This document shows, piece after piece, positions 17,364-26,700 of a DNA stretch of 64,000 nt. Both the position numbers and the translations under genes were made by a program. The notes under the pieces are model-generated. The model had not been told where the DNA came from, searched no databases, and saw only the letters and a list, made by a program, of their open reading frames with translations. Origin of the DNA: Acanthopleuribacter pedis (lineage in GTDB: Bacteria > Acidobacteriota > Holophagae > Acanthopleuribacterales > Acanthopleuribacteraceae); contig NZ_JAFREP010000013.1 of assembly GCF_017377855.1 (NCBI RefSeq), positions 62,001-126,000 on the forward strand, written 5' to 3'. How positions within the stretch are numbered: the first letter of the stretch is position 1; each line of letters starts with the position of its first letter.

Positions 17364-20300
17364 ATGACAGAAGGAAACGGATTCAGTTGTTACATTATTG
17401 GTCAAAACCGACTTTTGACTGAGTGCGCAGAGATCCTCATCAAGAAAGGGCACCAGATTCGCGGCATCATTTCCGCGACGGACGCCATTATCGGCTGGGC
17501 CCAACACCACGATATCCCCGTACTCGATCCGAAATCCGACTACGGCAAAACGCTGGCCGAAGACCCTTACGATTATTTTTTCAGCATTACCCATTTATCG
17601 ATGTTGCCGGACGAAATTCTGCAAACACCTCAAAAAGCCGCGATTAACTTCCACGACGGCCCCCTGCCCGACTACGCGGGTTTGAACACGCCGGCCTGGG
17701 CGCTGCTCAACGGCGAAGAACGCTACGGCATCACCTGGCACTTGATCACGAGCGGTGTCGATACCGGCGACATTCTCAAACAACAACTCTTTGACGTGGT
17801 CCCCCGCGAAACCTCGCTTTCGATCAACACCAAGTGTTTCGAAGCGGCCATGGAGAGTTTTGGCGAGCTGGTCGACGAATTAACCGACGACCGGACGACC
17901 GCCACACCCCAAGACCCCACCGGTCGCAAGGAATTTCGACGCTCCGACCGGCCGCCTTTGGCCTGTTACATCGATTGGAACCAAGAAGGCCAAGCCATCG
18001 AGAATTTCGTGCGCGCCCTGTTTTTCGGCCCCTACGAAAACCCGCTGGGTAGCCCCAAAATCGCCAAGGACGGCAAGGTCTTTATGGTGACCCGCGCTCG
18101 CACCGGCGAGGAGGACGCCGACGAGGATCCCGGCACCATTGCTTCCATCAGCGACGACCGTATCGACGTTTGCGCCGAGGATGTGGTCGTCAGCTTGATG
18201 GGCTTCACCCGCCATTGCGGCCAGGAAGTTCCTGTCAGCCAAGTGGTTGAAGAACTCGGCCTGGATGAGGGCGATCAACTGACCGTCTTTGAAGGTGATC
18301 AAGGTCAAGCGCTGACCGATTTGGCCGCCAAACTGGCCAAAGCGGAACCGGCCCAGGTTCGCCGTCTCTCCCGCTTGGAACCCATTGAAATCCCTTACGC
18401 CACCACGGAAAAAGCCGGCGAAGAGGCCGACCTCGGCCAAGCACCGATTGCAGTGCCCACCTCATTCCGCGACCGTTTCGGCAGCGAAGGTTTGAGTGAC
18501 GCCCTGGTGGCCGCCTGTGCCGCCTACCTGTCGCGCATCGGCGGCAAGGACCGTTTCCACGTGGCGTTCAGCGATCCCGGCTTGGCCGCGGAACATGCGC
18601 TGGATCCCAAGGTAATCGCACCACGCACCACGTTGTTGCTCAAGTTCGCACCCAATCAAGGTTTTGCCGAAGCCCTGTCAACGACCCAAAAAGAACTGGC
18701 GCGCGGGCGCAAGCGCGGCTCCTGGCTGAACGACATCATGGGCCGTTATCCCGAGGTGCATCAGCAACCCGGTTTGGTGAGCGGCAAACTCTTGCCGGTT
18801 GCCATTGAAATCGGCGCGACGGGCCAATCGGTTCCCGCACCCGGCACCCAGCTCACCTTCAGCATTACGCCGGACGGCGACGCCTGTACCTGCATCTACG
18901 ACCGCAACCTGTTGTCCTCCAACGCGGTCGACATGTTGCAACGCCAATTCGCCCACTTCCTCGACAATGCCGCCGCCGACGCGGATCGCGCCTTGGCCGA
19001 ACTGGACATTCTCAGCGGGGACGAGCGCCGCCAAATCCTCGAGACCTTCAACCAAACCGGTCACGATTTCGACCGTTCGCCCTGCATCCACACCTTGTTT
19101 GAGGCCCAGGTCGCCAAAACGCCGGACGACATCGCGGTGGTGTTTGAAGCGGAAGAAGTCAGCTATGCCGAACTGAACCAGCGCGCCAACCAACTGGCGC
19201 ATTTCCTGATCGAGCGTGGCATCGGCCCCGACACCTTGGTGGGCATCAGCGTGTCCCGCTCGGTGGATTTGATCGTGGCCATCATGGGTACGCTCAAAGC
19301 GGGCGGCGCCTACGTGCCGCTGGATCCCGACTACCCGTCGGACCGCCTGGCCTACATGATCGAAGATGCCAAGATCAAACTGTTGATTACCCAGGACCAT
19401 TTGGTCGACGTGTTGCCCGAACACCGCGTGCCCACCACGCGCATCGACGCGGATTGGCCGATCATCAGCCAAAGTTCAGGGGAAAACCCCGATTCCGGCG
19501 TGACCCCGGCCCACATGTCTTATGTGATTTACACCTCGGGTTCGACCGGTAAACCCAAAGGCGTGATGGTCGAACACCGCAACGTGGTGAACTTCTTCGA
19601 GGGCATGGACGACCGCATTCCTCACGAAGGCGGCGGCACCTGGCTGGCGGTGACGAGTTTGTCGTTCGACATCTCGGTACTGGAACTTTTCTGGACCTTG
19701 GCGCGTGGCTTCAAGCTGGTGGTTTTCCTCGACCGCACCCGCAACGCGGCACCGGTTTCCGCCAAAATCGCGGGCAAAGGGATGGAGTTCGGCCTGTTCT
19801 ACTGGGGCAACGACGACGGTCCCGGTCGCCAGAAGTACCACCTCCTGTTGGAAGGCGCCAAGTTCGCCGACACCAACGGGTTCCAATCGGTTTGGACCCC
19901 GGAACGCCACTTCCACGCCTTCGGCGGCCCCTACCCCAACCCCTCGGTGACGGGCGCCGCGGTGGCCGCGGTCACCAAACGCATCAGCGTGCGCTCCGGT
20001 AGCTGCGTTTTGCCACTGCACAACCCAATCCGGGTAGCGGAGGAATGGGCGGTGATTGACAACCTGTCCGAGGGGCGCGCCGCCTTGGCCGTCGCCTCCG
20101 GCTGGCAGCCCGACGACTTCATCCTGCAACCACAGAACTACGAAAACTTTAAAGCCAAGATGTTCGACAGCATCGAGACGTTGAAACAACTGTGGCGTGG
20201 CGAAACCGTGGCCTTTCCCGGTGTACTCGGAAAAGACGTGGAAATCGTCACCCAACCACGCCCGGTTCAGAAGGAATTGCCGATTTGGATCACGACCGCC

Positions 20301-22052
20301 GGCAACCCCGACACCTACCGGCGCGCGGCGCGGATCGGCGCCAACATCCTGACCCACTTGTTGGGCCAAAGCGTGGAAGAAGTCGCAGAAAAAATCAGAA
20401 TCTACCGCGACGAACTCAAAGCCTGTGGCCGCGACCCCAAGTCCGGCAAGGTGACGCTGATGCTGCACACCTTCGTCGGCGACGACAACGACGTGGTGTT
20501 TGAGAAAGTACGCGCGCCGATGAAGGAGTACCTGGGTAGCTCGGTGAGCCTGGTGAAAAACTACGCCTGGGCGTTCCCCGCGTTCAAACGGCCGGAAGGC
20601 GAGGAAAACAAGGGCCTGGACGACATCGATCTGGGCGGCCTCGACGACGCGGAAATGGACGGCGTGCTTGAGTTCGCCTTTGAACGTTACTTCGAAACCA
20701 GCGGCCTGTTCGGTACCGTGGATCGCTGTATCGATATGGTCAACAAACTCAAAGAGATCGGCGTTGATGAAATTGCGGCGCTGATCGATTTCGGCATTCC
20801 CACCGAGGACGTGCTGGCCAGCTTGCCCTTGCTCAAAGAAGTGCGCGAGCGCAGCAACGAAACCATCGGCAGCGACGGCGCGGACTACTCGCTGGCGGCG
20901 CAGATCAGCCGCCACAAAGTGACCCACATGCAGTGTACGCCGTCCATGGCGCGCATGATGTTGATGAACGACGAGGCCCGCGAGGCCATCGGTGGTTTGC
21001 AGCACATGATGGTCGGCGGCGAGGCCTTCCCTCCGGCGCTGGCCGAGGATTTGACCAGCCTGGTACAAAACTCGGTGACCAACATGTACGGTCCCACCGA
21101 AACCACGATTTGGTCCTCGACACAACAGGTCGCGGCGAACATGGACAGCATCCCCATCGGGAAACCCCTCGCCAATACCCAGTTGTACGTGCTCGATATT
21201 CACGGGCAACCGGTTCCGGCCGGGGTTCCCGGCGAGCTGTTCATCGGCGGCGAAGGCGTGGTTCGCGGTTACCTGGACCGTCCCGAACTGACGGCGGAAC
21301 GTTTTGTCAAAAACCCCTTCGTGGCCGATGCCGATGCGCGCATGTACCGCACCGGCGACTTGGCCAAGTGGCGTGAAGACGGCGTAATGGCGTTCATCGG
21401 CCGCGTCGACCACCAGGTCAAAATCCGCGGCTACCGCATTGAATTGGGCGAAATCGAAGCGGTGCTCAACAGCCACGACGGCGTGGTTGAGGGCGTGGTC
21501 ATCGCCCGCGAGGACAATCCGGGCGACCAACGTCTGGTGGCTTACTACACCAGTCACGAACCCGCACCGGACGAGGAAACCTTGCGCGACCTGATGCGTT
21601 CGAAGTTGCCGGATTACATGGTCCCTTCGAACTTCGTCGAAATGGACGCCTTGCCCCATACACCCAACAAAAAGATCGACCGCAAGGCGCTGCCCGCGCC
21701 GGAAGCGCTGGTCAAAAAATCCCAGGCCGAATTTGTGGCGCCGGAAAGCGAACTGGAATCCCAAATCGCCGAGATCTGGCAGGAAACGCTGAACGTCGAT
21801 CAAGTCGGCGTTGAAGACAACTTCTTCGACATCGGCGGGCACTCGCTGTTGGTGGTGCGCATGCACCGCACCATGCGTGAGCGCTTGAGCGACCACACCA
21901 TCGCGCTGACCGACCTGTACCGCTTCCCAACGATCAAAGCGTTGGTCAACTTCCTCAACAGCGACGGCGTTTCGGAAAACGTGGCCAAATCGGCCGACCG
22001 CGCCGCCCGTCGCCGCGAGCGAATGCAGCAACGTCGCCGCCGCCGTCGTTAA
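17364..22052 (+). CDS. NRPS: formyltransferase, partial condensation, adenylation with embedded luciferase-like monooxygenase, carrier protein
   Basis: The start is the ATG at 17364 (AAGGA 8 bases upstream), giving 1,562 residues. The order is as follows. A formyltransferase similar to Met-tRNA formyltransferase (about 1-300) has NFHDGPLPDYAGLNTPAWAL. A lobe resembling only the C-terminal half of a condensation domain (about 320-550) lacks HHxxxDG. An adenylation domain starts near 573 with YTSGSTGKPKG and FDISVLELFW (about 767). A luciferase-like monooxygenase of the MupA/Atu3671 type (about 807-1165, beginning MEFGLFYWGNDD) interrupts it. The second half of the adenylation domain follows, with MYGPTETTIW, YRTGDLAKW and NKKIDRKAL. 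A carrier protein has DNFFDIGGHSLL (Ser about 1494). The tail RRRERMQQRRRRRR is strongly basic. By hand alignment to GrsA the specificity residues read D-I-L-S-M-G-M-I-W-K, close to glycine codes. No thioesterase is present, so the chain should pass to another protein, most simply the PKS at 23752. Confidence 0.92.
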   Translation: MTEGNGFSCYIIGQNRLLTECAEILIKKGHQIRGIISATDAIIGWAQHHDIPVLDPKSDYGKTLAEDPYDYFFSITHLSMLPDEILQTPQKAAINFHDGPLPDYAGLNTPAWALLNGEERYGITWHLITSGVDTGDILKQQLFDVVPRETSLSINTKCFEAAMESFGELVDELTDDRTTATPQDPTGRKEFRRSDRPPLACYIDWNQEGQAIENFVRALFFGPYENPLGSPKIAKDGKVFMVTRARTGEEDADEDPGTIASISDDRIDVCAEDVVVSLMGFTRHCGQEVPVSQVVEELGLDEGDQLTVFEGDQGQALTDLAAKLAKAEPAQVRRLSRLEPIEIPYATTEKAGEEADLGQAPIAVPTSFRDRFGSEGLSDALVAACAAYLSRIGGKDRFHVAFSDPGLAAEHALDPKVIAPRTTLLLKFAPNQGFAEALSTTQKELARGRKRGSWLNDIMGRYPEVHQQPGLVSGKLLPVAIEIGATGQSVPAPGTQLTFSITPDGDACTCIYDRNLLSSNAVDMLQRQFAHFLDNAAADADRALAELDILSGDERRQILETFNQTGHDFDRSPCIHTLFEAQVAKTPDDIAVVFEAEEVSYAELNQRANQLAHFLIERGIGPDTLVGISVSRSVDLIVAIMGTLKAGGAYVPLDPDYPSDRLAYMIEDAKIKLLITQDHLVDVLPEHRVPTTRIDADWPIISQSSGENPDSGVTPAHMSYVIYTSGSTGKPKGVMVEHRNVVNFFEGMDDRIPHEGGGTWLAVTSLSFDISVLELFWTLARGFKLVVFLDRTRNAAPVSAKIAGKGMEFGLFYWGNDDGPGRQKYHLLLEGAKFADTNGFQSVWTPERHFHAFGGPYPNPSVTGAAVAAVTKRISVRSGSCVLPLHNPIRVAEEWAVIDNLSEGRAALAVASGWQPDDFILQPQNYENFKAKMFDSIETLKQLWRGETVAFPGVLGKDVEIVTQPRPVQKELPIWITTAGNPDTYRRAARIGANILTHLLGQSVEEVAEKIRIYRDELKACGRDPKSGKVTLMLHTFVGDDNDVVFEKVRAPMKEYLGSSVSLVKNYAWAFPAFKRPEGEENKGLDDIDLGGLDDAEMDGVLEFAFERYFETSGLFGTVDRCIDMVNKLKEIGVDEIAALIDFGIPTEDVLASLPLLKEVRERSNETIGSDGADYSLAAQISRHKVTHMQCTPSMARMMLMNDEAREAIGGLQHMMVGGEAFPPALAEDLTSLVQNSVTNMYGPTETTIWSSTQQVAANMDSIPIGKPLANTQLYVLDIHGQPVPAGVPGELFIGGEGVVRGYLDRPELTAERFVKNPFVADADARMYRTGDLAKWREDGVMAFIGRVDHQVKIRGYRIELGEIEAVLNSHDGVVEGVVIAREDNPGDQRLVAYYTSHEPAPDEETLRDLMRSKLPDYMVPSNFVEMDALPHTPNKKIDRKALPAPEALVKKSQAEFVAPESELESQIAEIWQETLNVDQVGVEDNFFDIGGHSLLVVRMHRTMRERLSDHTIALTDLYRFPTIKALVNFLNSDGVSENVAKSADRAARRRERMQQRRRRRR

Positions 22053-22073
22053 GACACGGCCGACCCAAAATCT

Positions 22074-22112
22074 AAAAAGCGGCGCGGGCCGAAACCCGCG
22101 CCGCTTTTTTTG
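22074..22112. terminator. Strong bidirectional terminator between NRPS and SDR
   Basis: AAAAAGCGGCGCGGG pairs with CCCGCGCCGCTTTTT around a short loop. A-runs and T-runs on the two sides let it end both the NRPS transcript (plus) and the convergent SDR transcript (minus). Confidence 0.9.
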
Positions 22113-22141
22113 TTTATGAAACGCGTTGGATTAAATCGAGA

Positions 22142-22990
22142 TCAAGAGACGCGTTTTACCTCGCGGATCACACCGCCTTTGTCGCCGTGGCCTTTCCAAG
22201 AAGTCATGCTGGTTGAAGCGCCGAGAAAATCGCCGAGCATATCGGACATGAAACCGGGCAGAACCCCTTTGAGGAACGGAACGAACTTCACCAGGAAGGG
22301 TTCGAGGACCATGCTGTTGTCTTCTTTGACGGCTTGCAGCACTTTATCGGCCAGGGTTTCGGGCGTCAGGAACGGCGTCAGCAATGGGGCTTTCACACCC
22401 TCGAACATACCGGTTTTCACGTAACTCGGGCAAACCGTGGTGACCTTCACGTGGTCGTAACCCATGTGTTTGAGCTCCAGGCGAACCGATTCAGACAGAC
22501 CGATGACGGACCATTTGGAGGACGCGTAGGTGGTTCCGTAGGGCAGGGCAACAAACCCGGAGGCACTGGCCAGGTTCACGATGTGCGCACCTTCGAGCTT
22601 GAGCATTTGCGGTAAGAAGGCGTGAATCATGGCAGCCACGCCGATGGTGTTCACTTTATAAGTGAGCTCGTGTTTTTTCATGTCGACATCGAGGAAGGGA
22701 CCGCCAAACACGACACCGGCGTTGTTGACCAACACATGGACGGGGCCGGCTTCTTTGACGATTTGATCGCGTACTTCCAAAATTTCGTCGTGATCGGTGA
22801 CGTCCAAAACGAAGGTTGCGACCTCAATCCCCAATGAGCGCAATGCTTCGCCGGCTTCTTCCAGCTTCATGCGGTTAACGTCGGTTAGCACCAAATGGGC
22901 GCCTTCCTGACCCAAACGTTTGGCGATTTGAAAACCAATCCCCTGCGCGGCGCCGGTAACAAGCGCCTGTTTTCCCTGTAAATGCCTCAT
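22142..22990 (-). CDS. Short-chain dehydrogenase/reductase
   Basis: The start is the ATG at 22990 (AGGGG 7 bases upstream), which trims 69 unlikely residues and leaves 282. It is a classical SDR with the nucleotide motif TGAAQGIG (about residues 12-19), VLVNNAG, a serine in LASASG and the catalytic YASSK. The C-terminal region after the Rossmann fold (LLTPFLTPETLADKVL and a following hydrophobic helix) resembles the RDH10/17-beta-HSD11-like branch that acts on lipophilic alcohols. It is convergent with the NRPS and divergent from the PKS, so it may belong to the same locus (for example a ketone or aldehyde reduction), but position is the only evidence. Confidence 0.88.
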   Translation of the reverse strand: MRHLQGKQALVTGAAQGIGFQIAKRLGQEGAHLVLTDVNRMKLEEAGEALRSLGIEVATFVLDVTDHDEILEVRDQIVKEAGPVHVLVNNAGVVFGGPFLDVDMKKHELTYKVNTIGVAAMIHAFLPQMLKLEGAHIVNLASASGFVALPYGTTYASSKWSVIGLSESVRLELKHMGYDHVKVTTVCPSYVKTGMFEGVKAPLLTPFLTPETLADKVLQAVKEDNSMVLEPFLVKFVPFLKGVLPGFMSDMLGDFLGASTSMTSWKGHGDKGGVIREVKRVS

Positions 22991-23751
22991 AAGTATCCCC
23001 TTTTGTTTGATGCCGACGCGAGACGTCGTGCAGGGATCCAGGCCGAGTTCATTCACAAAAGCATAGACGCGTGGCGGCAAACCGCCGTAAGTCGCGAAGG
23101 CGGCACGACGCTGCCGCGGGCGTGAGAGGATGGCGCGGCAATGTGCTCGTGGGAGGCGCGCCACCGGATCAGCACCGGCGTCAGGGAACCCAGTCAAGGA
23201 TCTTCACTGTATCTTAATGCCCTTGCCGTAACGCGGCAAGTGCTTCGGGGCGCTGTTTTCTTAAAACAGGCGATAAATCTAATAAAACCAAGCTTGCCTC
23301 GTTGCGACTTTTTTTTCTGCCACCACGCGTCATTACCGGCGCTTCATGAACAAGGGTGCCCAAGGCGTGTCACAAAATGACGCCGCATTTTTTCGCGTAT
23401 CCGCAAATTCACGCCGCTCGCTTTGAAGTCACCCCCAAAAAAGGCACCGAGAAAATTGCCGCCATTCAGGCCAAGATCATTACCGCCAACGGCTTGGCCC
23501 CAAATTGCGGCAACCCCAAGGTGAATCGGGAAAAACCCGGCTTGCGGCGTCCGACACAAAACAGCTAAAATTCGCGTGATTCACCCCCCGTTGCGAAGCT
23601 TTCACTACCAGCGCCCCACAGGGTTTGGCGCCCTTCGCACCTTTGGGTCGGTGACCCTTGATTGGCCCCTTTGATCCATGCTCCGCTCAGGTTGCCCCCT
23701 TTTTTGCGAAATCAACCGAAACCAATGTGTACATGAAACGAGGTCCGAACC
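22991..23751. other. Divergent control region between SDR and PKS
   Basis: This region of about 760 bases is upstream of both the SDR (minus) and the PKS (plus). I see no supported gene. It is the likely place for promoters or operators of the biosynthetic genes, but no clear operator palindrome stands out. Confidence 0.45.
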
Positions 23752-26700
23752 ATGACAGAACGTGACAACGACGAACGAGACGATCAGGATGCCGGCGGTG
23801 AAAATGATATTGCCATTGTGGGTATGGCCTGCCGCTATCCGGGCGCACGCAATATCCATGAGTACTGGCACAACTTAAGTCACGGCATTGAATCGATTCT
23901 GCCTCTGAGCGACGAGCAATTGCTGGCCGAGGGCGTTTCGCCCGAAACCCTGAAAATGGCGAATTACGTCAAAGCCTGCGCCGTCCTCCAGGACTTTGAA
24001 CATTTTGACGCCGAGTTCTTCGGTTTCAGCCCGAAAGAAGCGGCCATCATGGACCCGCAGCACCGCAATTTCCTCGAATGCGCCTGGGAGGCGCTGGAAG
24101 ACGCGACCCACATGCCCGAGGATTTTGACGGGCAAATCGGTGTCTACGCCGGTTGCGGCATGGGCAGCTATTTCATGTTTAACCTGTTGACCAACCCCGA
24201 TTTGGTCGACAACGTCGGCATGTTCCTCTTGCGTCACACGGGCAACGACAAGGATTTCCTCGCGACACGGGTTTCCTACTGCTTTAACTTAACCGGACCC
24301 AGCATTAACGTCCAAACCGCCTGCTCAACCTCGCTGGTCGCGATGCACAGCGCTTGCCAGGCCTTGCTCAGCGGTGAATGTGACATGGCGCTGGCGGGCG
24401 GCGTGACCATCGATATGCCCCACCGCCGCGGTTACCACTATAAAGAAAACGAAATCTTGTCGCCCGACGGTCACTGTCGCGCCTTCGACCACCGTTCCAA
24501 AGGGACCGTGTTCGGCAGCGGCGCCGGCGTGGTCGTGCTGCGCCGCCTAGACGACGCCCTCGACGACGGCGACCACATTTATGCGGTAATCAAAGGTTCG
24601 GCAATTAACAACGATGGATCCTCGAAGGTGGGTTACCTTGCCCCCAGCGTCGACGGTCAAGCCGCGGCAATTGCCGAGGCCCTCGCGGTTTCCAACCTCG
24701 GCGCCGAGGCGGTCTCCTACATCGAATGCCACGGAACCGGCACACCAATGGGCGATCCGATTGAAGTCTCCGCGATGACGCAAGCCTTTCGCACCTCCAC
24801 CAAAAAGAAGGGTTTCTGCGGCATCGGCTCCGTTAAAACCAACATCGGCCACCTGGACACGGCCGCGGGCGTCGCCAGCTTGCACAAAGTCTGTCTAGCC
24901 CTGCAAAACAAACAGCTCCCCCCCAGCCTGAACTGGGAAGCACCCAACCCCGAAATCGATTTTGACAACAGCCCGTTTTACGTCAACCACCAGCTTCAAG
25001 ACTGGAAAGAAAGTGACGAACCACGCCGTGCGGGCATCAATTCCCTGGGTGTCGGCGGCACCAACGCCTTCGCCATCGTGGAAGAAGCACCGGAACTGGA
25101 TCCCGCCGACGATTTCGAAGCGCCCTTTTACCTGTTGCCCTGGTCGGCGCGCAACAAAAGCGCGGTCGACGATTGGGGCAAGCGCCTCGCGGCTTGGCTG
25201 CGCGACAACCCGGAAACGGACCTCGCCGACGTGGGTTACACACTCGCCGCGGGCCGTAAAAAGTTCGATGTTCGCCGCGTGGTGGCGGTAAAAGATGTTG
25301 AAGACGCGATTCAGGTCTTGGAATCGGGCGATACACGCCGCATCTTTACCCACACCGCCGAGTCCGGCACGCCGTCACCGGTGTTCATGTACGCGGGCGG
25401 CGGCTGTCAATATCCCCGCATGGCGCGCGACCTGTACGACGCCGAACCCGTCGTCAAAAAACACATCGACCGCGGCCTGAAGCTGCTGGCCAAGTTGGAC
25501 GGCGTTGATTGGGATCCCCACGATGTCTTTTTCGCGGACCAGGAACGCGACGACGAGATCGACGCGTTACACCAACGTCCCGCGGTCCAACTGCCCCTGA
25601 TTTTCATCGTACAGTACGCGCTCACACAATATTGGATGGACCAGGGCATCGAACCCAAGGCGCTGATTGGTCACAGCCTCGGCGAAAACACCGCCGCTTG
25701 TGTGGCCGGTGTCTTTTCCTTTAAAGATGCGCTCGGTTTGGTCACGCTGCGTGGTCAGTTGTTTGAAACCGTGCCACGCGGCGGCATGATCAGCGTCGGT
25801 TTGGCACCGGAACCGCTCAAGGAACTGATGCCGGATACCCTCGACTTGGCGACCATCAACAGTCCCGAATTCTGCGTGGTCAGCGGTCCCGCCGCCGAGT
25901 TGGAAGCCTTCCTCAAGGAACTGGAAGGGAAAGAAATCGAAGCGCGTCGCGTGCCCATCGACATCGCGGCCCACTCGCGCATGCTGGAGAACATCCTCAA
26001 GCCCTTCGGCGATTACCTGCGTTCCATCAAACTCAACGCACCGAAACTGCCGTTTATTTCCAACCGCAGCGGTACTTGGATCACCGACGAACAAGCAAAA
26101 GATCCCGAATACTGGGTCAGCCACCTGCGCGGCACCGTTCACTTTGCCGACGGGGTAACCACCCTGTTGGAAGAAAAAGGACGCGTCTTCCTGGAGGTCG
26201 GCCCCGGCCGTACCTTGGTCTCGCTGGTCAAGCAGCATTCCGGGATTTCACCCCAACACAATGTGTTGCATACCTTGCGCCACCCCCGCGATCAAGCCGA
26301 CGATCGCGCCTTCCTGCTCGCCGCACGCGGTCGCCTGTGGGCCTCCGGTTTGGACATCGACCTCAAGGAACGCTACGGCGACAGTTTCCGCCACCGCCTC
26401 TCGTTACCGACCTACGCGTTCCGCCACGCCCGTTACTTTATCGAGCCGGGCAAGATCAAATTGGCCGAGGACGATGCAAGCAAACGTCTGTTTAAGATGA
26501 AGCGCCAAGAAGATTGGTACTACCAACCGGTTTGGAAGAAACGCCAGCCGGTACCGCCGATGGAAGAAGAAACCCATACCTGGCTGGTTTTCCGCGACGA
26601 TGCGGGTTTCGGCGACCGCTTGTGTGAAACCTTGCGCCAACGCGGGCACGAGGTGATCGTGGTCATGGAGGGCGATACCTTCCACAAAATGGACGATCAC

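Noticed and set aside
19476..22031. Minus-strand open frame of 851 codons opposite the NRPS
   Set aside because: It lies wholly antisense to well-supported adenylation, monooxygenase and carrier motifs; it is a by-product of GC-rich codon use and has no recognisable domain.
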